DNA from: Rhodoferax sp.
GTDB lineage: Bacteria > Pseudomonadota > Gammaproteobacteria > Burkholderiales > Burkholderiaceae_C
Length of the DNA: 64,000 bases
Direction of reading: 5' to 3'
Assembly: GCF_030646845.1 (NCBI RefSeq)
Contig: NZ_JAUSLE010000050.1
Coordinates: forward strand, 1-64,000
Made by a program: the position numbers and the translations under genes. The notes below the pieces were generated by a model. The model ran no database searches, had not been told where the DNA came from, and saw nothing but the letters and a program-made list of their open reading frames with translations. How positions within the stretch are numbered: position 1 is the stretch's first letter; every line of letters starts with the position of its first letter. Positions 8,378 through 17,100 of this stretch are shown in pieces.

Positions 8378-8454
8378 GCTTTAACTTGTTCACCGCGCGT
8401 TAACTCTGGGCGGTAATAAAGTCCTTCTTCATTGCAACCCGTTGAGGAAATCCC

Positions 8455-9543
8455 ATGAAGACCTACCAAATCGCCTGTATCCCGGGCGACGGCATTGGCA
8501 AAGAGGTGGTGCCAGCCGGCCAGACTGTGCTGGAGACGCTGGCCGCCTCCAGCAGCGCATTCAGGTTCGAGTTCGAGAACTTCGGCTGGGGTGGCGACTG
8601 GTTCCGCGCCCATGGCGAGATGATGCCGCAGGACGGCCTGGATGCCTTGCGCCACAAGGACGCGATTCTGTTCGGCTCGGCCGGCGACCCGCACATTCCC
8701 GACCACATCACGCTCTGGGGCCTGCGCCTCAAAATCTGCCAGGGCTTTGACCAATATGCCAACGTGCGCCCGACGCGCATCCTGCCCGGCATCGACGGGC
8801 CGCTCAAGCGCTGCAAACCGGAAGACCTGAACTGGGTCATCGTGCGTGAAAACTCCGAGGGAGAGTATTCCGGCGTTGGCGGCAGGGTTCACCAGGGCCA
8901 CCCGATCGAGGCGGCGACCGACGTGTCGATGATGACCCGCGCCGGCGTCGAACGCATCATGCGTTATGCCTTCAGATTAGCCCAGTCCCGCCCGCGCAAG
9001 CTGCTGACGGTGGTGACCAAGTCCAATGCACAGCGCCACGCCATGGTGATGTGGGACGAAATCGCGGTGCAGATTTCGAAAGAGTATCCCGACGTCACCT
9101 GGGACAAGGAGCTGGTGGACGCCGCCACCGCGCGCATGGTCAATCGTCCGGCGACGCTGGACACCCTGGTGGCCACCAACCTGCACGCCGACATCCTGAG
9201 CGACCTGGCCGCCGCGCTGGCCGGCAGCCTGGGCATTGCACCCACCGGCAACATCGACCCCGAGCGCCGCTACCCTTCCATGTTCGAGCCGATCCATGGC
9301 TCGGCCTTCGACATCATGGGCAAGGGCCTGGCCAACCCGGTGGGCACCTTCTGGAGCTGCGTGATGCTGCTGGAACATCTGGGTGAAGCCGCGGCAGCAG
9401 CCACGCTGATGCAGGCCATCGAACAAGTGACCGCCAACCCGGCGCTGCACACACGCGACCTGGGCGGCAGCGCGACCACGGTCGAGGTGACACAGGCCGT
9501 GTGCGACTGCATCCGTGGCAAGCCGGGCCGGCAAACCGCCTGA
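8455..9543 (+). CDS. Tartrate dehydrogenase/decarboxylase or D-malate dehydrogenase (TtuC/DmlA type)
   Basis: NAD-dependent beta-decarboxylating dehydrogenase of the isocitrate/isopropylmalate family, 362 residues. IACIPGDGIGKEV, the phosphate-independent loop GDPHIPDHITLWGLRLKI, VRENSEGEYSGVGG, the catalytic Lys region VVTKSN, and the cofactor part GSLGIAPTGNID all fit. The segment TLWGLRL rather than an Arg-rich 3-IPM loop argues for the tartrate/malate branch. TtuC enzymes convert meso-tartrate to D-glycerate and CO2, and a glycerate kinase gene follows, so tartrate breakdown is the favoured role. DmlA-type D-malate oxidation cannot be excluded. Confidence 0.87.
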   Translation: MKTYQIACIPGDGIGKEVVPAGQTVLETLAASSSAFRFEFENFGWGGDWFRAHGEMMPQDGLDALRHKDAILFGSAGDPHIPDHITLWGLRLKICQGFDQYANVRPTRILPGIDGPLKRCKPEDLNWVIVRENSEGEYSGVGGRVHQGHPIEAATDVSMMTRAGVERIMRYAFRLAQSRPRKLLTVVTKSNAQRHAMVMWDEIAVQISKEYPDVTWDKELVDAATARMVNRPATLDTLVATNLHADILSDLAAALAGSLGIAPTGNIDPERRYPSMFEPIHGSAFDIMGKGLANPVGTFWSCVMLLEHLGEAAAAATLMQAIEQVTANPALHTRDLGGSATTVEVTQAVCDCIRGKPGRQTA

Positions 9544-9582
9544 CTCCTTTTCTTGAATCCAACAACTCTGAGGAGACACCCC

Positions 9583-10566
9583 ATGACCCATAAGACTGTG
9601 ACCGTTTCAACCGTATTGCAGGCAGCCGCCCTGGCCGTGACGCTGGCAAGTTCCAGCGCCATGGCGCAAGCCTGGCCGAGCAAATCCATCAGCCTGATCG
9701 TGCCATTTCCGGCCGGTGGCACCACCGATGTGCTGGCACGCGCCGTCGGCCTGGAACTGTCCAAAAGCCTGGGGCAACCGGTGATTGTGGAAAGCAAACC
9801 GGGCGCGGGTTCCACACTGGGTGCCGACTACGTGGCAAAAGCCAAGCCCGATGGCTACACGCTGCTGATGGGCGCGGTGCACCACACCATTGCCACCAGC
9901 GTGTACAAGAAGCTGGCCTATGACTTCCAGAAAGACTTCGCGCCGGTCACGACCGTGGCCCTGGTGCCCAACGTGCTGGTGGTCAACCCGGCCGTGCCAG
10001 CGAAGAATGTCAAGGAACTGCTGGCACTGGCCAAGGCGGAACCTGGCAAGCTGACCTATGGCTCCAACGGTAACGGCACCGGCCAGCACCTGATTGGCGC
10101 GCAGTTTGAAGGCATGGGCGGCGTGCAGTTGCTGCACGTGCCCTACAAGGGCAGCGGCCCGTTGACCACCGACTTGCTGGGCGGGCAGATCACCATGTCG
10201 TTCGACACCATCACACCGGTGCTGCCGCACATCAAGGCCGGCAAGCTGCGGGCCCTGGCCGTGACGACCGCCACGCGCTCAAAGGCCCTGCCTGAGGTGC
10301 CCACCCTTGATGAGTCCGGTCTCAAGGGCTTCAATCTGGGTACCTGGTTTGGCGTGCTGGCGCCCGCCGCCACGCCGCGCGATGTCGTGACCCGGCTCAA
10401 TACCGAAATCGTCAAGATCATCAACTCCCCGGAGTTCAAAAAGAAGATGGACGACATCGGGGCCGAGCCAATCGGCAACACGCCCGAGCAGATGGCGAGA
10501 CAAATCAAGGACGATACCGAGCGCTTTGCCAAGCTGGTGAAGGAGGCCAGGGTAAGCATCGAATAA
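9583..10566 (+). CDS. Bug-family tripartite tricarboxylate receptor (substrate-binding protein)
   Basis: A 327-residue exported binding protein of the Bug/TctC family, abundant in Burkholderiales. A signal peptide ends at SSSAMAQA; then come the family motifs WPSKSISLIVPFPAGGTTDVLAR (in two pieces), LGQPVIVESKPGAG, YGSNGNGTGQHLIGAQF and VPYKGSGPLTTDLLGGQI. ATG at 9583 follows GAGGAGA; an upstream in-frame ATG lacks a signal peptide. No tctA/tctB membrane partners are present in the window, common for Bug receptors. Context suggests it binds tartrate or malate. Confidence 0.92.
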   Translation: MTHKTVTVSTVLQAAALAVTLASSSAMAQAWPSKSISLIVPFPAGGTTDVLARAVGLELSKSLGQPVIVESKPGAGSTLGADYVAKAKPDGYTLLMGAVHHTIATSVYKKLAYDFQKDFAPVTTVALVPNVLVVNPAVPAKNVKELLALAKAEPGKLTYGSNGNGTGQHLIGAQFEGMGGVQLLHVPYKGSGPLTTDLLGGQITMSFDTITPVLPHIKAGKLRALAVTTATRSKALPEVPTLDESGLKGFNLGTWFGVLAPAATPRDVVTRLNTEIVKIINSPEFKKKMDDIGAEPIGNTPEQMARQIKDDTERFAKLVKEARVSIE

Positions 10567-10678
10567 GCGCGCAAAGCCATGGCGTCCGGTGCGCAGTGAG
10601 GGGACAAGGCTGGGGCAACACATAATTGGCCTTGAGGCCTTCGTGACACCCCCAATCCTTCCTCATCCAGTTCCCGCC

Positions 10679-11986
10679 ATGAACCCCACCACCGATCCGC
10701 GCAAGTTTCTTGAACACCTGTACGCCGTAGCGGTGCGGCGAGCGCTGCCGCTGCACAATACGGCCGCGTACCTTCCCGCACCGCCGAAAGGCCGGACCCT
10801 GGTGCTGGGTGCCGGCAAGGCCGCTGGCGCCATGGCGCAGGCGGTGGAGGCCTTCTGGCCTGAAGATGCGCCGCTGCAGGGACTGGTGGTGACGCGTTAC
10901 CAGCACATTCCACCGCGCCCACCGGGCTTGACGCAGCGCATTGAAGTGGTCGAGGCCGCGCACCCGGTGCCCGATGCGGCGGGCCTGGCAGCCGCCGAGC
11001 GCATGCTGGGTCTCGCGCAAGGGCTGGGACCAGACGATCTGGTGCTGTGCCTGATATCGGGCGGCGGCTCGGCCCTGCTGACCCTGCCGGCGCAAGGTCT
11101 GACACTGGCCGACAAGCAGCGTATCAACAAGGATTTACTCCGTAGCGGCGCCAATATTGCCGAGATGAACTGCGTGCGCAAGCACCTCTCGCGCATCAAG
11201 GGCGGACGCCTGGCCGAGGCCTGCGCACCTGCGCGGGTCGTGACGCTGGCCATCAGCGATGTGCCGGGGGATGACCCCTCCATCATTGCCAGCGGGCCGA
11301 CTGTCGCCGACGCCACCACCTGTGCCGACGCGCTATCAATTTTGAATCGTTACAACATTGATATACCAGGGCCAGTGGCCGATTTGCTTCTAAGTGGCGC
11401 GCTGGAAACGCCCAAGCCTGGCGATCCTGCTTTGGCGAACACGCATGTTCACCTGATTGCCACGCCCCAGCAGTCGCTGGAGGCGGCGGCTGACGCCGCC
11501 CGCGCGCTGGGTCTGGCGGCTTATATCCTGAGTGATGAGATGGAAGGCGAGTCCCGCGAAGTGGGCAAAGTGCACGCGGCGCTGGCGCGTGCCGTGGCCG
11601 TCAAGGGCCAGCCGTTTCAACGGCCTTGCGTCATCCTCAGTGGTGGCGAAACCACCGTGACCGTGCGCGCCACGGCGGCGGGCGCGCCGGGTGGTCGCGG
11701 CGGGCGCGCTGGCGAATTCTGTCTGGGGCTGGCCCAGGCCCTGCAGGGTCAGGCCCGGGTATACGCCCTGGCGGCGGATACCGACGGCATCGACGGTGTG
11801 GAAGACAACGCCGGCGCCTGGGTGGAACCCGCCACGCTGAGTCGGGCACTGCTCAAAGGCATGAAAATCGACGATTACCTGGACCGCAACGATGCCTATG
11901 GCTATTTTTCGGGTTTGGGCGATCTGGTCAGCACCGGGCCAACGTTCACCAACGTCAATGATTTCCGCGCCGTGCTGGTTTTGTGA
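10679..11986 (+). CDS. Glycerate 2-kinase, MOFRL family (TtuD/GckA type)
   Basis: The 435-residue protein belongs to the two-domain DUF4147-MOFRL family, once called hydroxypyruvate reductase TtuD and now known as glycerate 2-kinase, making 2-phosphoglycerate. GAGKAAGAMAQAVE, the CLISGGGSALL loop, MNCVRKHLSRIKGGRLA, SDVPGDDPSIIASGPT and the MOFRL half with LSGGETTVTV, GRGGRAGEF and ALAADTDGIDGVED are present. With the dehydrogenase upstream it completes tartrate to glycerate to 2-phosphoglycerate. ATG at 10679 gives the normal family N-terminus. The AT-rich stretch at 11332-11380 may be a decayed dispersed repeat. Confidence 0.93.
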   Translation: MNPTTDPRKFLEHLYAVAVRRALPLHNTAAYLPAPPKGRTLVLGAGKAAGAMAQAVEAFWPEDAPLQGLVVTRYQHIPPRPPGLTQRIEVVEAAHPVPDAAGLAAAERMLGLAQGLGPDDLVLCLISGGGSALLTLPAQGLTLADKQRINKDLLRSGANIAEMNCVRKHLSRIKGGRLAEACAPARVVTLAISDVPGDDPSIIASGPTVADATTCADALSILNRYNIDIPGPVADLLLSGALETPKPGDPALANTHVHLIATPQQSLEAAADAARALGLAAYILSDEMEGESREVGKVHAALARAVAVKGQPFQRPCVILSGGETTVTVRATAAGAPGGRGGRAGEFCLGLAQALQGQARVYALAADTDGIDGVEDNAGAWVEPATLSRALLKGMKIDDYLDRNDAYGYFSGLGDLVSTGPTFTNVNDFRAVLVL

Positions 11987-12005
11987 GCGTTTTCCTTGCA
12001 ATTGT

Positions 12006-12019
12006 TTGATTTCGCTCAA
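12006..12019 (+). promoter_or_regulatory. FNR-type box TTGAT-N4-CTCAA
   Basis: TTGATTTCGCTCAA differs by one base from the FNR/ANR/DNR consensus TTGAT-N4-ATCAA. It lies 36 bases upstream of the Crp/Fnr-family gene, so autoregulation or control by a global FNR is likely. Confidence 0.55.
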
Positions 12020-12054
12020 GATCAAGGGGCGATGAGCGCGGCAAAGTCGGGTCC

Positions 12055-12678
12055 ATGTTATCTGCTGAAACCATTGCCCCTCCCGCTGAGCGACAAGTCG
12101 CCGCCCGGGGTGAACTTTTGTTCAAACGTGCTGTCGCCTCACCATGGGTCAGCTATCTGGAGTCGGGCCGTGTGGCCCTGGGTGTGATGGAAGGCAATGC
12201 CATGGAACACCAGCTCGGGGTGGTGGAAGGGCCCTGCTGGCTGGACGCGACGTCTGCCGTGTTGAACCTGCCCAACCCCGTGGATGCCATTGCAGAGACT
12301 GAAGTCACCTTGCGTCGCGTGCCGGTGGCCGAGTTCCGCCGTTCGCTCTCGGCCATGGCTGCGCCGGCCCAGGCGGTGCTGCACGATGTGGCGATGGCGC
12401 ACAGGCAACAAACCGAGCTGGCTGTCAGCCGGTTGGCCAAGGATGCGGAGGCCCGCTGCGCCGAGTGGCTGCTGCGCAATGCACAGACCGGTGACAAGGG
12501 CGTGATGGCCGTGCTGTTGCAGCAGCGCAAACGATCCATTGCAGCGCAGTTGGGTATTGCGCCCGAGACGCTGTCGCGTGTGCTGCGGCACCTGCGTGAG
12601 CGCAGCCTGATCAGTGGCTCCGGGCGAATCCTGAATCTGGTGGACCCGGGCGGGTTGAGGTCGCTGGCGGGGGTTTGA
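12055..12678 (+). CDS. Crp/Fnr-family transcriptional regulator
   Basis: A 207-residue regulator with an N-terminal cyclic-nucleotide-fold domain (about residues 10-110), a dimerisation helix, and a C-terminal winged helix whose recognition helix reads RSIAAQLGIAPETLSRVLRHLRE. The E..SR triad of FNR/DNR-like factors that read TTGAT is present. It has only two cysteines (GPCWLD and EARCAEW) and no N-terminal cysteine cluster, so it should not carry an FNR-type 4Fe-4S cluster; a heme- or NO-sensing DNR-like role is possible but not shown. An FNR-type box lies just upstream. Confidence 0.85.
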   Translation: MLSAETIAPPAERQVAARGELLFKRAVASPWVSYLESGRVALGVMEGNAMEHQLGVVEGPCWLDATSAVLNLPNPVDAIAETEVTLRRVPVAEFRRSLSAMAAPAQAVLHDVAMAHRQQTELAVSRLAKDAEARCAEWLLRNAQTGDKGVMAVLLQQRKRSIAAQLGIAPETLSRVLRHLRERSLISGSGRILNLVDPGGLRSLAGV

Positions 12679-12728
12679 GCTGACTTGCGCAGCAAGCACA
12701 TCCTGCCTTAAGGAGTACGAGTTCAATC

Positions 12729-13046
12729 ATGCTGTACAAGTTCAAATCCCAAGCCTGCGCTGACGTCATCATGCTTGCGATGAACGGCGATCAGATGCTC
12801 GCCATCATTGGCAAGTCCCCGGCGCCACAGGGGATCATTACGGTGGCGCAAATCCCTGCCGCGATTGCCGCGCTCGAAGCGGCCATCGTGGTTCACGAAG
12901 CTGCGCAATCCCGCCGCGACGCGCACCTTCCACTCGAAGAAGACGTTGAAGGCGACAGCGTCATGTTGCGTCAGCGGGCAGCCTCATTCATCGATTTATT
13001 GAGGTGCAGCGCCGAGGCTGGCAAGGATGTGGTCTGGGGCGTGTAA
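12729..13046 (+). CDS. DUF1840-family protein
   Basis: A 105-residue acidic soluble protein of unknown function. MLYKFKSQACADVIML, followed by a conserved short beta/alpha start and the Ala-rich helix AAIAALEAAIVVHE, matches the DUF1840 family of betaproteobacteria. AAGGAG lies 15 bases or so upstream of the ATG. Its last 76 bases overlap the 3' end of xdhB on the other strand, an unusually long tail-to-tail overlap. Confidence 0.8.
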   Translation: MLYKFKSQACADVIMLAMNGDQMLAIIGKSPAPQGIITVAQIPAAIAALEAAIVVHEAAQSRRDAHLPLEEDVEGDSVMLRQRAASFIDLLRCSAEAGKDVVWGV

Positions 13047-15397
13047 GTCAACGCCATCAAGACATTCTCCGCGGTGGCTGGCGCCGTCAGGCGCACGGGT
13101 TGGTCATCGCCGCGTGCCTGTGCCACGGCGTCTCTTAACGCCTCGTACACGCTGATGGCCAGCATGAACGGCGGCTCACCGACGGCCTTGCTGCCGAACA
13201 CGTTGTCTTCCCGGTTGGGTTCCGTCCAGAGATCAATCTGGAAATGCTCAGGCACATCGCCTGCGGTGGGAATTTTGTAGGTGCTGGGGGCGTGGGTGCT
13301 CAGCTGGCCTTTGTCGTCCCACACCAGCTGCTCGGTGGTCAGCCAGCCCATGCCCTGCACAAAGCCGCCTTCGATCTGCCCGATGTCGATGGCCGGGTTG
13401 ATGGAGCGGCCGACGTCGTGCAGGATGTCAACTCTCAAGACGCGGTTCTCGCCGGTCAGGGTGTCAATCGCCACTTCGGTGCAGGCGGCACCGTAGGCAA
13501 AGTAGTAGAACGGCCGACCACTCAAAGTGGTCTTGTCGTAGTGGATTTTCGGTGTGCGGTAGAAGCCGTCACTCCAGAGCTGGATGCGGTTGGCGTAGGC
13601 CAGTTTCACCACCTCGTCAAAGCTGCGGGTCGCGCTGGGGGAGTGCACCCGGCCCCCTTCAAAGCGGATCGCGCCGGCGCCGCAGCCGTCCAGCCCGCCC
13701 ACAAAGGCACTCAGGTTGTCGCGCACATGGCGGGCGGCAAACTGGGCGGCGCGGCCGTTCAGGTCGGTGCCGGCCGAGGCGGCGGTGGCCGAGGCGTTGG
13801 GGATTTTGCTGGTGTCGCTGGCGGTGGCCAGCACGCGCTCAAACGGCACGCCCAGCTCGTCGGCCACGATCTGCGCCACCTTGGTGTTCAGGCCCTGGCC
13901 CATTTCGGTGCCGCCGTGGTTCACCTGGACGCTGCCATCCAGATAGACATGCACCAATGCCCCGGCCTGGTTGAACAGTGTGGCGGTGAAGGAAATGCCG
14001 AATTTGACGGGCGTGATGGCGAGGCCGCGTTTGATCACCGGTTGGGATGCGTTCCATAAGAAAATAGCCTCCCGCCTACGCCGATACTGCGCAGACTGCT
14101 CCAGTTTTGATAGCAAGGGTTGCAGGATGTTGTCTTCGACGCGCATGCCGTAGTGGGTAACATCGCGACGCCTTTCCGGCGTGGTTGCGGTCCCCGGCGC
14201 GACGATTTCGTCGCCATACAGGTTGCGCACGCGCACATCCAGCGGGTCCAGCCCCAGATTGCGCGCAATGTCACCCAGGATGGACTCGATGACGATCACC
14301 CCCTGGGGTCCGCCAAAGCCGCGAAACGCCGTGTGGCTCTGGGTGTTGAGCTTGCAGCGGTAGGACGCAATTTCCACGTCCTCGAGAAAGTACGCGTTGT
14401 CGGCGTGGAAGACGGCGCGGTCGGCCACCGGGCCGGACAGGTCGGCGCTGAAGCCGCAGTTGGCGGCCATCATGAGCTTCAGGCCACTCAGGCGTCCCGT
14501 GTCGTCAAAACCCGCTGTGTACTCGTAGGCAAACGGGTGGCGTTTGCCGGTGATCATGAAGTCATCGTCGCGGTCCAGACGCAGCTTGATGGGGCGTTTG
14601 AGTTTGTTGGCCGCAATCGCTGCCCACACCGCCAGATGCCCGGCCTGCGTCTCCTTGCCGCCAAAGCCGCCGCCCATGCGGCGGCATTCCACCCGCACGG
14701 CATGGTTGTCCAGCCCCAGGGCGTGCGCCACCCAATGCTGCACCTCGCCGGGGTGCTGCGTACTGGAATACACCGCCCACTGGTTCTGTTCCTGCGGCAG
14801 CACGTAGGCAATCTGGCCTTCCAGATAGAAGTGTTCCTGGCCCCCCACCTCCAGCGTGCCGCTCAGGGCATGCGCAGCGCGGGACAAGGCCTGTGCCGCG
14901 TCACCGCGCCTGACAAAAACCGGCGGCAGCACATAGCTTTGCGCTGCCAGCGCGTCCTTGATGCTCAGAATGGCGGGCAGGGCTTCGATGTCGAGTTTGA
15001 CCTTGCGCGCGGCATGGCGGGCCTGCATTACGCTGTCGGCCACCACGAGGCCGACCACCTGCCCAACATGTTGCACCGTGTCGATGGCGAAGATGGGTTC
15101 GTCGCCGGCAAAGGCCGCCAGCATGGGGTTGCCGGGAACGTCCCGGGCCAGGACCACGTCCCGCACGCCCGGCATGGCCAGTGCGGCGCTGGCGTCCACA
15201 CCGCGCAGTCTGCCGTGGGCTTGGGTTGAGACGATGGGGGCGGCGTACAGCGTGCCGCGCACTTCGGGCATGTCGTCCACGTAGGTCGCGGCGCCTGCCA
15301 CTTGGGCCACTGCGCTTTCGTGGGGCTGGGACCTGCCGCTGGCCGGCAGGCTCAAGTGACCGCTTGGGAGCGCTTCGGGTTGACGGGTGTCGTTCAT
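12971..15397 (-). CDS. xdhB: Xanthine dehydrogenase, molybdopterin-binding subunit XdhB
   Basis: Large catalytic subunit of bacterial xanthine dehydrogenase (hypoxanthine to xanthine to urate), 808 residues. Molybdopterin and active-site motifs are intact: CRRMGGGFGGKE, the AFRGFGGPQG loop, GGTEMGQGLNTK, ASAGTDLNGRAA and the catalytic Glu in KAVGEPPFMLA. ATG at 15397 follows AAGGAGA and overlaps the xdhA stop as ATGA. A dispersed-repeat copy (14064-14115) encodes the stretch around LLSKLEQSAQYRRRRE. No xdhC (cofactor-insertion chaperone) is adjacent. Confidence 0.95.
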   Translation of the reverse strand: MNDTRQPEALPSGHLSLPASGRSQPHESAVAQVAGAATYVDDMPEVRGTLYAAPIVSTQAHGRLRGVDASAALAMPGVRDVVLARDVPGNPMLAAFAGDEPIFAIDTVQHVGQVVGLVVADSVMQARHAARKVKLDIEALPAILSIKDALAAQSYVLPPVFVRRGDAAQALSRAAHALSGTLEVGGQEHFYLEGQIAYVLPQEQNQWAVYSSTQHPGEVQHWVAHALGLDNHAVRVECRRMGGGFGGKETQAGHLAVWAAIAANKLKRPIKLRLDRDDDFMITGKRHPFAYEYTAGFDDTGRLSGLKLMMAANCGFSADLSGPVADRAVFHADNAYFLEDVEIASYRCKLNTQSHTAFRGFGGPQGVIVIESILGDIARNLGLDPLDVRVRNLYGDEIVAPGTATTPERRRDVTHYGMRVEDNILQPLLSKLEQSAQYRRRREAIFLWNASQPVIKRGLAITPVKFGISFTATLFNQAGALVHVYLDGSVQVNHGGTEMGQGLNTKVAQIVADELGVPFERVLATASDTSKIPNASATAASAGTDLNGRAAQFAARHVRDNLSAFVGGLDGCGAGAIRFEGGRVHSPSATRSFDEVVKLAYANRIQLWSDGFYRTPKIHYDKTTLSGRPFYYFAYGAACTEVAIDTLTGENRVLRVDILHDVGRSINPAIDIGQIEGGFVQGMGWLTTEQLVWDDKGQLSTHAPSTYKIPTAGDVPEHFQIDLWTEPNREDNVFGSKAVGEPPFMLAISVYEALRDAVAQARGDDQPVRLTAPATAENVLMALTYTPQTTSLPASALHLNKSMNEAAR
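14064..14115 (+). repeat. Dispersed repeat copy, inside xdhB
   Basis: TAGCCTCCCGCC...GATACTGCGCAG...CCAGTTTTGATAGCAA follows the same order as the copy in xdhA (CTAGCCCCCGTC...TATGCGTAAGCAG...TTGTAGCAAA), with small insertions. It is read in frame by xdhB. Confidence 0.5.
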
Positions 15398-16872
15398 GCG
15401 GGGTCTCCTTCCAGCGTGAAGGATTCCAGGTTGATGCTCTGCTGGCCCTGGCTCTCCAGCCAGAAGCGCTGCAGCAGATTGCCCAGCACCTGCACGCGGT
15501 AGGTGCTTGATGCCCGCATGTCCGAGATCGGCGCGAACTCGTCGCGCAATGTGAGCATCGCTTTCTGCACGGTGTTCAGGTTCCAGGGCTGGCCGGTCAG
15601 TGCCGCTTCCGTTTTCGCTGCCCGCACCGGCGTGGCGGCCACGCCGCCGACGCCGATCGACGCCTGCGCTACCTGGCCTTCTGTCAGACGCAGGCTCAAC
15701 GCCAGGCAAACGGCGGAAATGTCGTCCTCAAACCGTTTGGATATTTTGTAGACCCGGCACAGTTCATCGGGCGTCGCCTTGGGCACCTTGATCCACGCCA
15801 GCACTTCGTCCGCGGCCATCACGTTTTTGCGGTACCCGGTGTACAGCTGCTCCAAGGGCAGTTCCCGGCTGCTCATTCGTCCATTTCTCTCGCTCATCAA
15901 GACCACGTTGGCGCCCAGCGCAATCAGCAGCGGCATCGAATCCCCAATCGGCGAGCCGTTGGCCACATTGCCGCCCAGCGTGCCCGAGTTGCGCACCGGC
16001 AGGCCGGCAAAGCGGGTGGCAAACGTGTGCAGCTGCGGACGGTCGGCCACCAGTGCGGCAAAGGCGTCGGTCAGCGTGACGGCGGCGCCAATGGCGATGT
16101 GGTGCGGGTAGTCCTCAATGCGCCGCAGCTCCTGGACACGGGTCACGTCCAGCACCTTGTCAAACGGCAGGTGCAGCTTGTTGATCCATAGCCCGACATC
16201 CGTGCAGCCGGCCACGATCTGGGCATTGGGGTGCGCGGCGCGGGCGGCCAGCAGGTCGGGCAGGGTGTGCGGAGAAATATATGAGAAATTGGCCTCTAGC
16301 CCCCGTCCAGTATGCGTAAGCAGCTCTAATTGTTGTAGCAAACCGGCTTCGTCGACGCGCACGGGCGGCAATTCGGCCATACGTTGGGCGGCGTCCAGAA
16401 TCGGCCGGTAACCGGTGCAGCGGCACAGATTGCCCGAAAGTTCTTCCCTGGCGAGTTCGCGACTGACCGGTGCGTCGTGGCAGACGTGGTTCTGGTACAT
16501 GCCAAACAGGCTCATGACAAAGCCGGGCGTGCAAAAACCGCATTGGCTGCCATGGCACTGCACCATGGCTTGCTGGGCCGGGTGCAGCGTGCCGTCTTCC
16601 GCGGCCAGGTCTTCTACGGTCCATAGCGCCATGCCGCTGACTGAATGCGCCAGGCGGATGCAGCTGTTGACGGCGCTGTACTTGATGTGATCGCCCTGCG
16701 CCTCGCCCAGCACCACGGTGCAGGCGCCGCAGTCGCCCTCATTGCAGCCCTCTTTGGTGCCAGTGCAGTTCAGATCCTCCCGCAGCACCTGCAGCAGCGT
16801 GCGGGTGGGTGCTACATTGCGCAACGAGACAATTTCGCCACGCCGTACAAATTGAATGGTTTGGGTGTTCAT
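15394..16872 (-). CDS. xdhA: Xanthine dehydrogenase, FAD and 2Fe-2S subunit XdhA
   Basis: Small subunit of xanthine dehydrogenase, 492 residues. The N-terminal plant-type 2Fe-2S domain has GCNEGDCGACTVV; the second cluster domain has CHGSQCGFCTPGFV and NLCRCTGYRPI; the FAD domain has IVAGCTDVGLWINK and NSGTLGGNVANGSPIGDS. ATG at 16872 is chosen because AAGGA sits just upstream; an in-frame ATG at 16887 has none. A dispersed-repeat copy (16293-16342) encodes residues near GLLQQLELLTHTGRGLEA, in the linker between the iron-sulfur and FAD domains. Confidence 0.95.
   Translation of the reverse strand: MNTQTIQFVRRGEIVSLRNVAPTRTLLQVLREDLNCTGTKEGCNEGDCGACTVVLGEAQGDHIKYSAVNSCIRLAHSVSGMALWTVEDLAAEDGTLHPAQQAMVQCHGSQCGFCTPGFVMSLFGMYQNHVCHDAPVSRELAREELSGNLCRCTGYRPILDAAQRMAELPPVRVDEAGLLQQLELLTHTGRGLEANFSYISPHTLPDLLAARAAHPNAQIVAGCTDVGLWINKLHLPFDKVLDVTRVQELRRIEDYPHHIAIGAAVTLTDAFAALVADRPQLHTFATRFAGLPVRNSGTLGGNVANGSPIGDSMPLLIALGANVVLMSERNGRMSSRELPLEQLYTGYRKNVMAADEVLAWIKVPKATPDELCRVYKISKRFEDDISAVCLALSLRLTEGQVAQASIGVGGVAATPVRAAKTEAALTGQPWNLNTVQKAMLTLRDEFAPISDMRASSTYRVQVLGNLLQRFWLESQGQQSINLESFTLEGDPA
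16293..16342 (+). repeat. Dispersed repeat copy, inside xdhA linker
   Basis: CTCTAGCCCCCGTCC, then TATGCGTAAGCAGCT, then TTGTAGCAAA. This is the most complete plus-orientation copy. It is read in frame on the minus strand as a spacer between domains of XdhA. Confidence 0.65.
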
Positions 16873-17033
16873 GGTCGGGTCCTTCATCGCCAGCGTAATT
16901 CAAAATCAGGGCAAAACACCAGCGCAAGGGCATTCAGTTGGGCTAGCATATGACATCGTTGCCGCCGAAGGTACGCAAGGTTTGCGCCAACGGATGACAC
17001 GCCGTCACGATCACCGTCCTGCTGGCATCAAGT

Positions 17034-17050
17034 TGGCATTAACTTTGCAT
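17034..17050 (+). promoter_or_regulatory. Sigma-54 promoter of the nucleoside ABC operon
   Basis: TGGCAT-TAACT-TTGCAT matches the -24/-12 consensus TGGCAC-N5-TTGC(A/T) at all but one conserved position; GG and GC are 10 bases apart. It lies 51 bases upstream of the ATPase ATG. I see no clear NtrC palindrome in the rest of the 228-base divergent region. Confidence 0.75.
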
Positions 17051-17100
17051 GTTCGTAGCCCGAGTCCATACCAAGTCGAAATAATGAAATCGCCCGCCGC

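Noticed and set aside
11332-11380. AT-rich stretch GCTATCAATTTTG... in the glycerate kinase gene as another dispersed-repeat copy
   Set aside because: Only the GCTAT...TTTTGA part resembles the repeat, and the encoded residues fit the protein family, so it is left as a doubtful case.
16873-17033. NtrC sites upstream of the sigma-54 promoter of the nucleoside operon
   Set aside because: TGCGCCAA-like half sites occur but no second arm at proper spacing; not reported as features.
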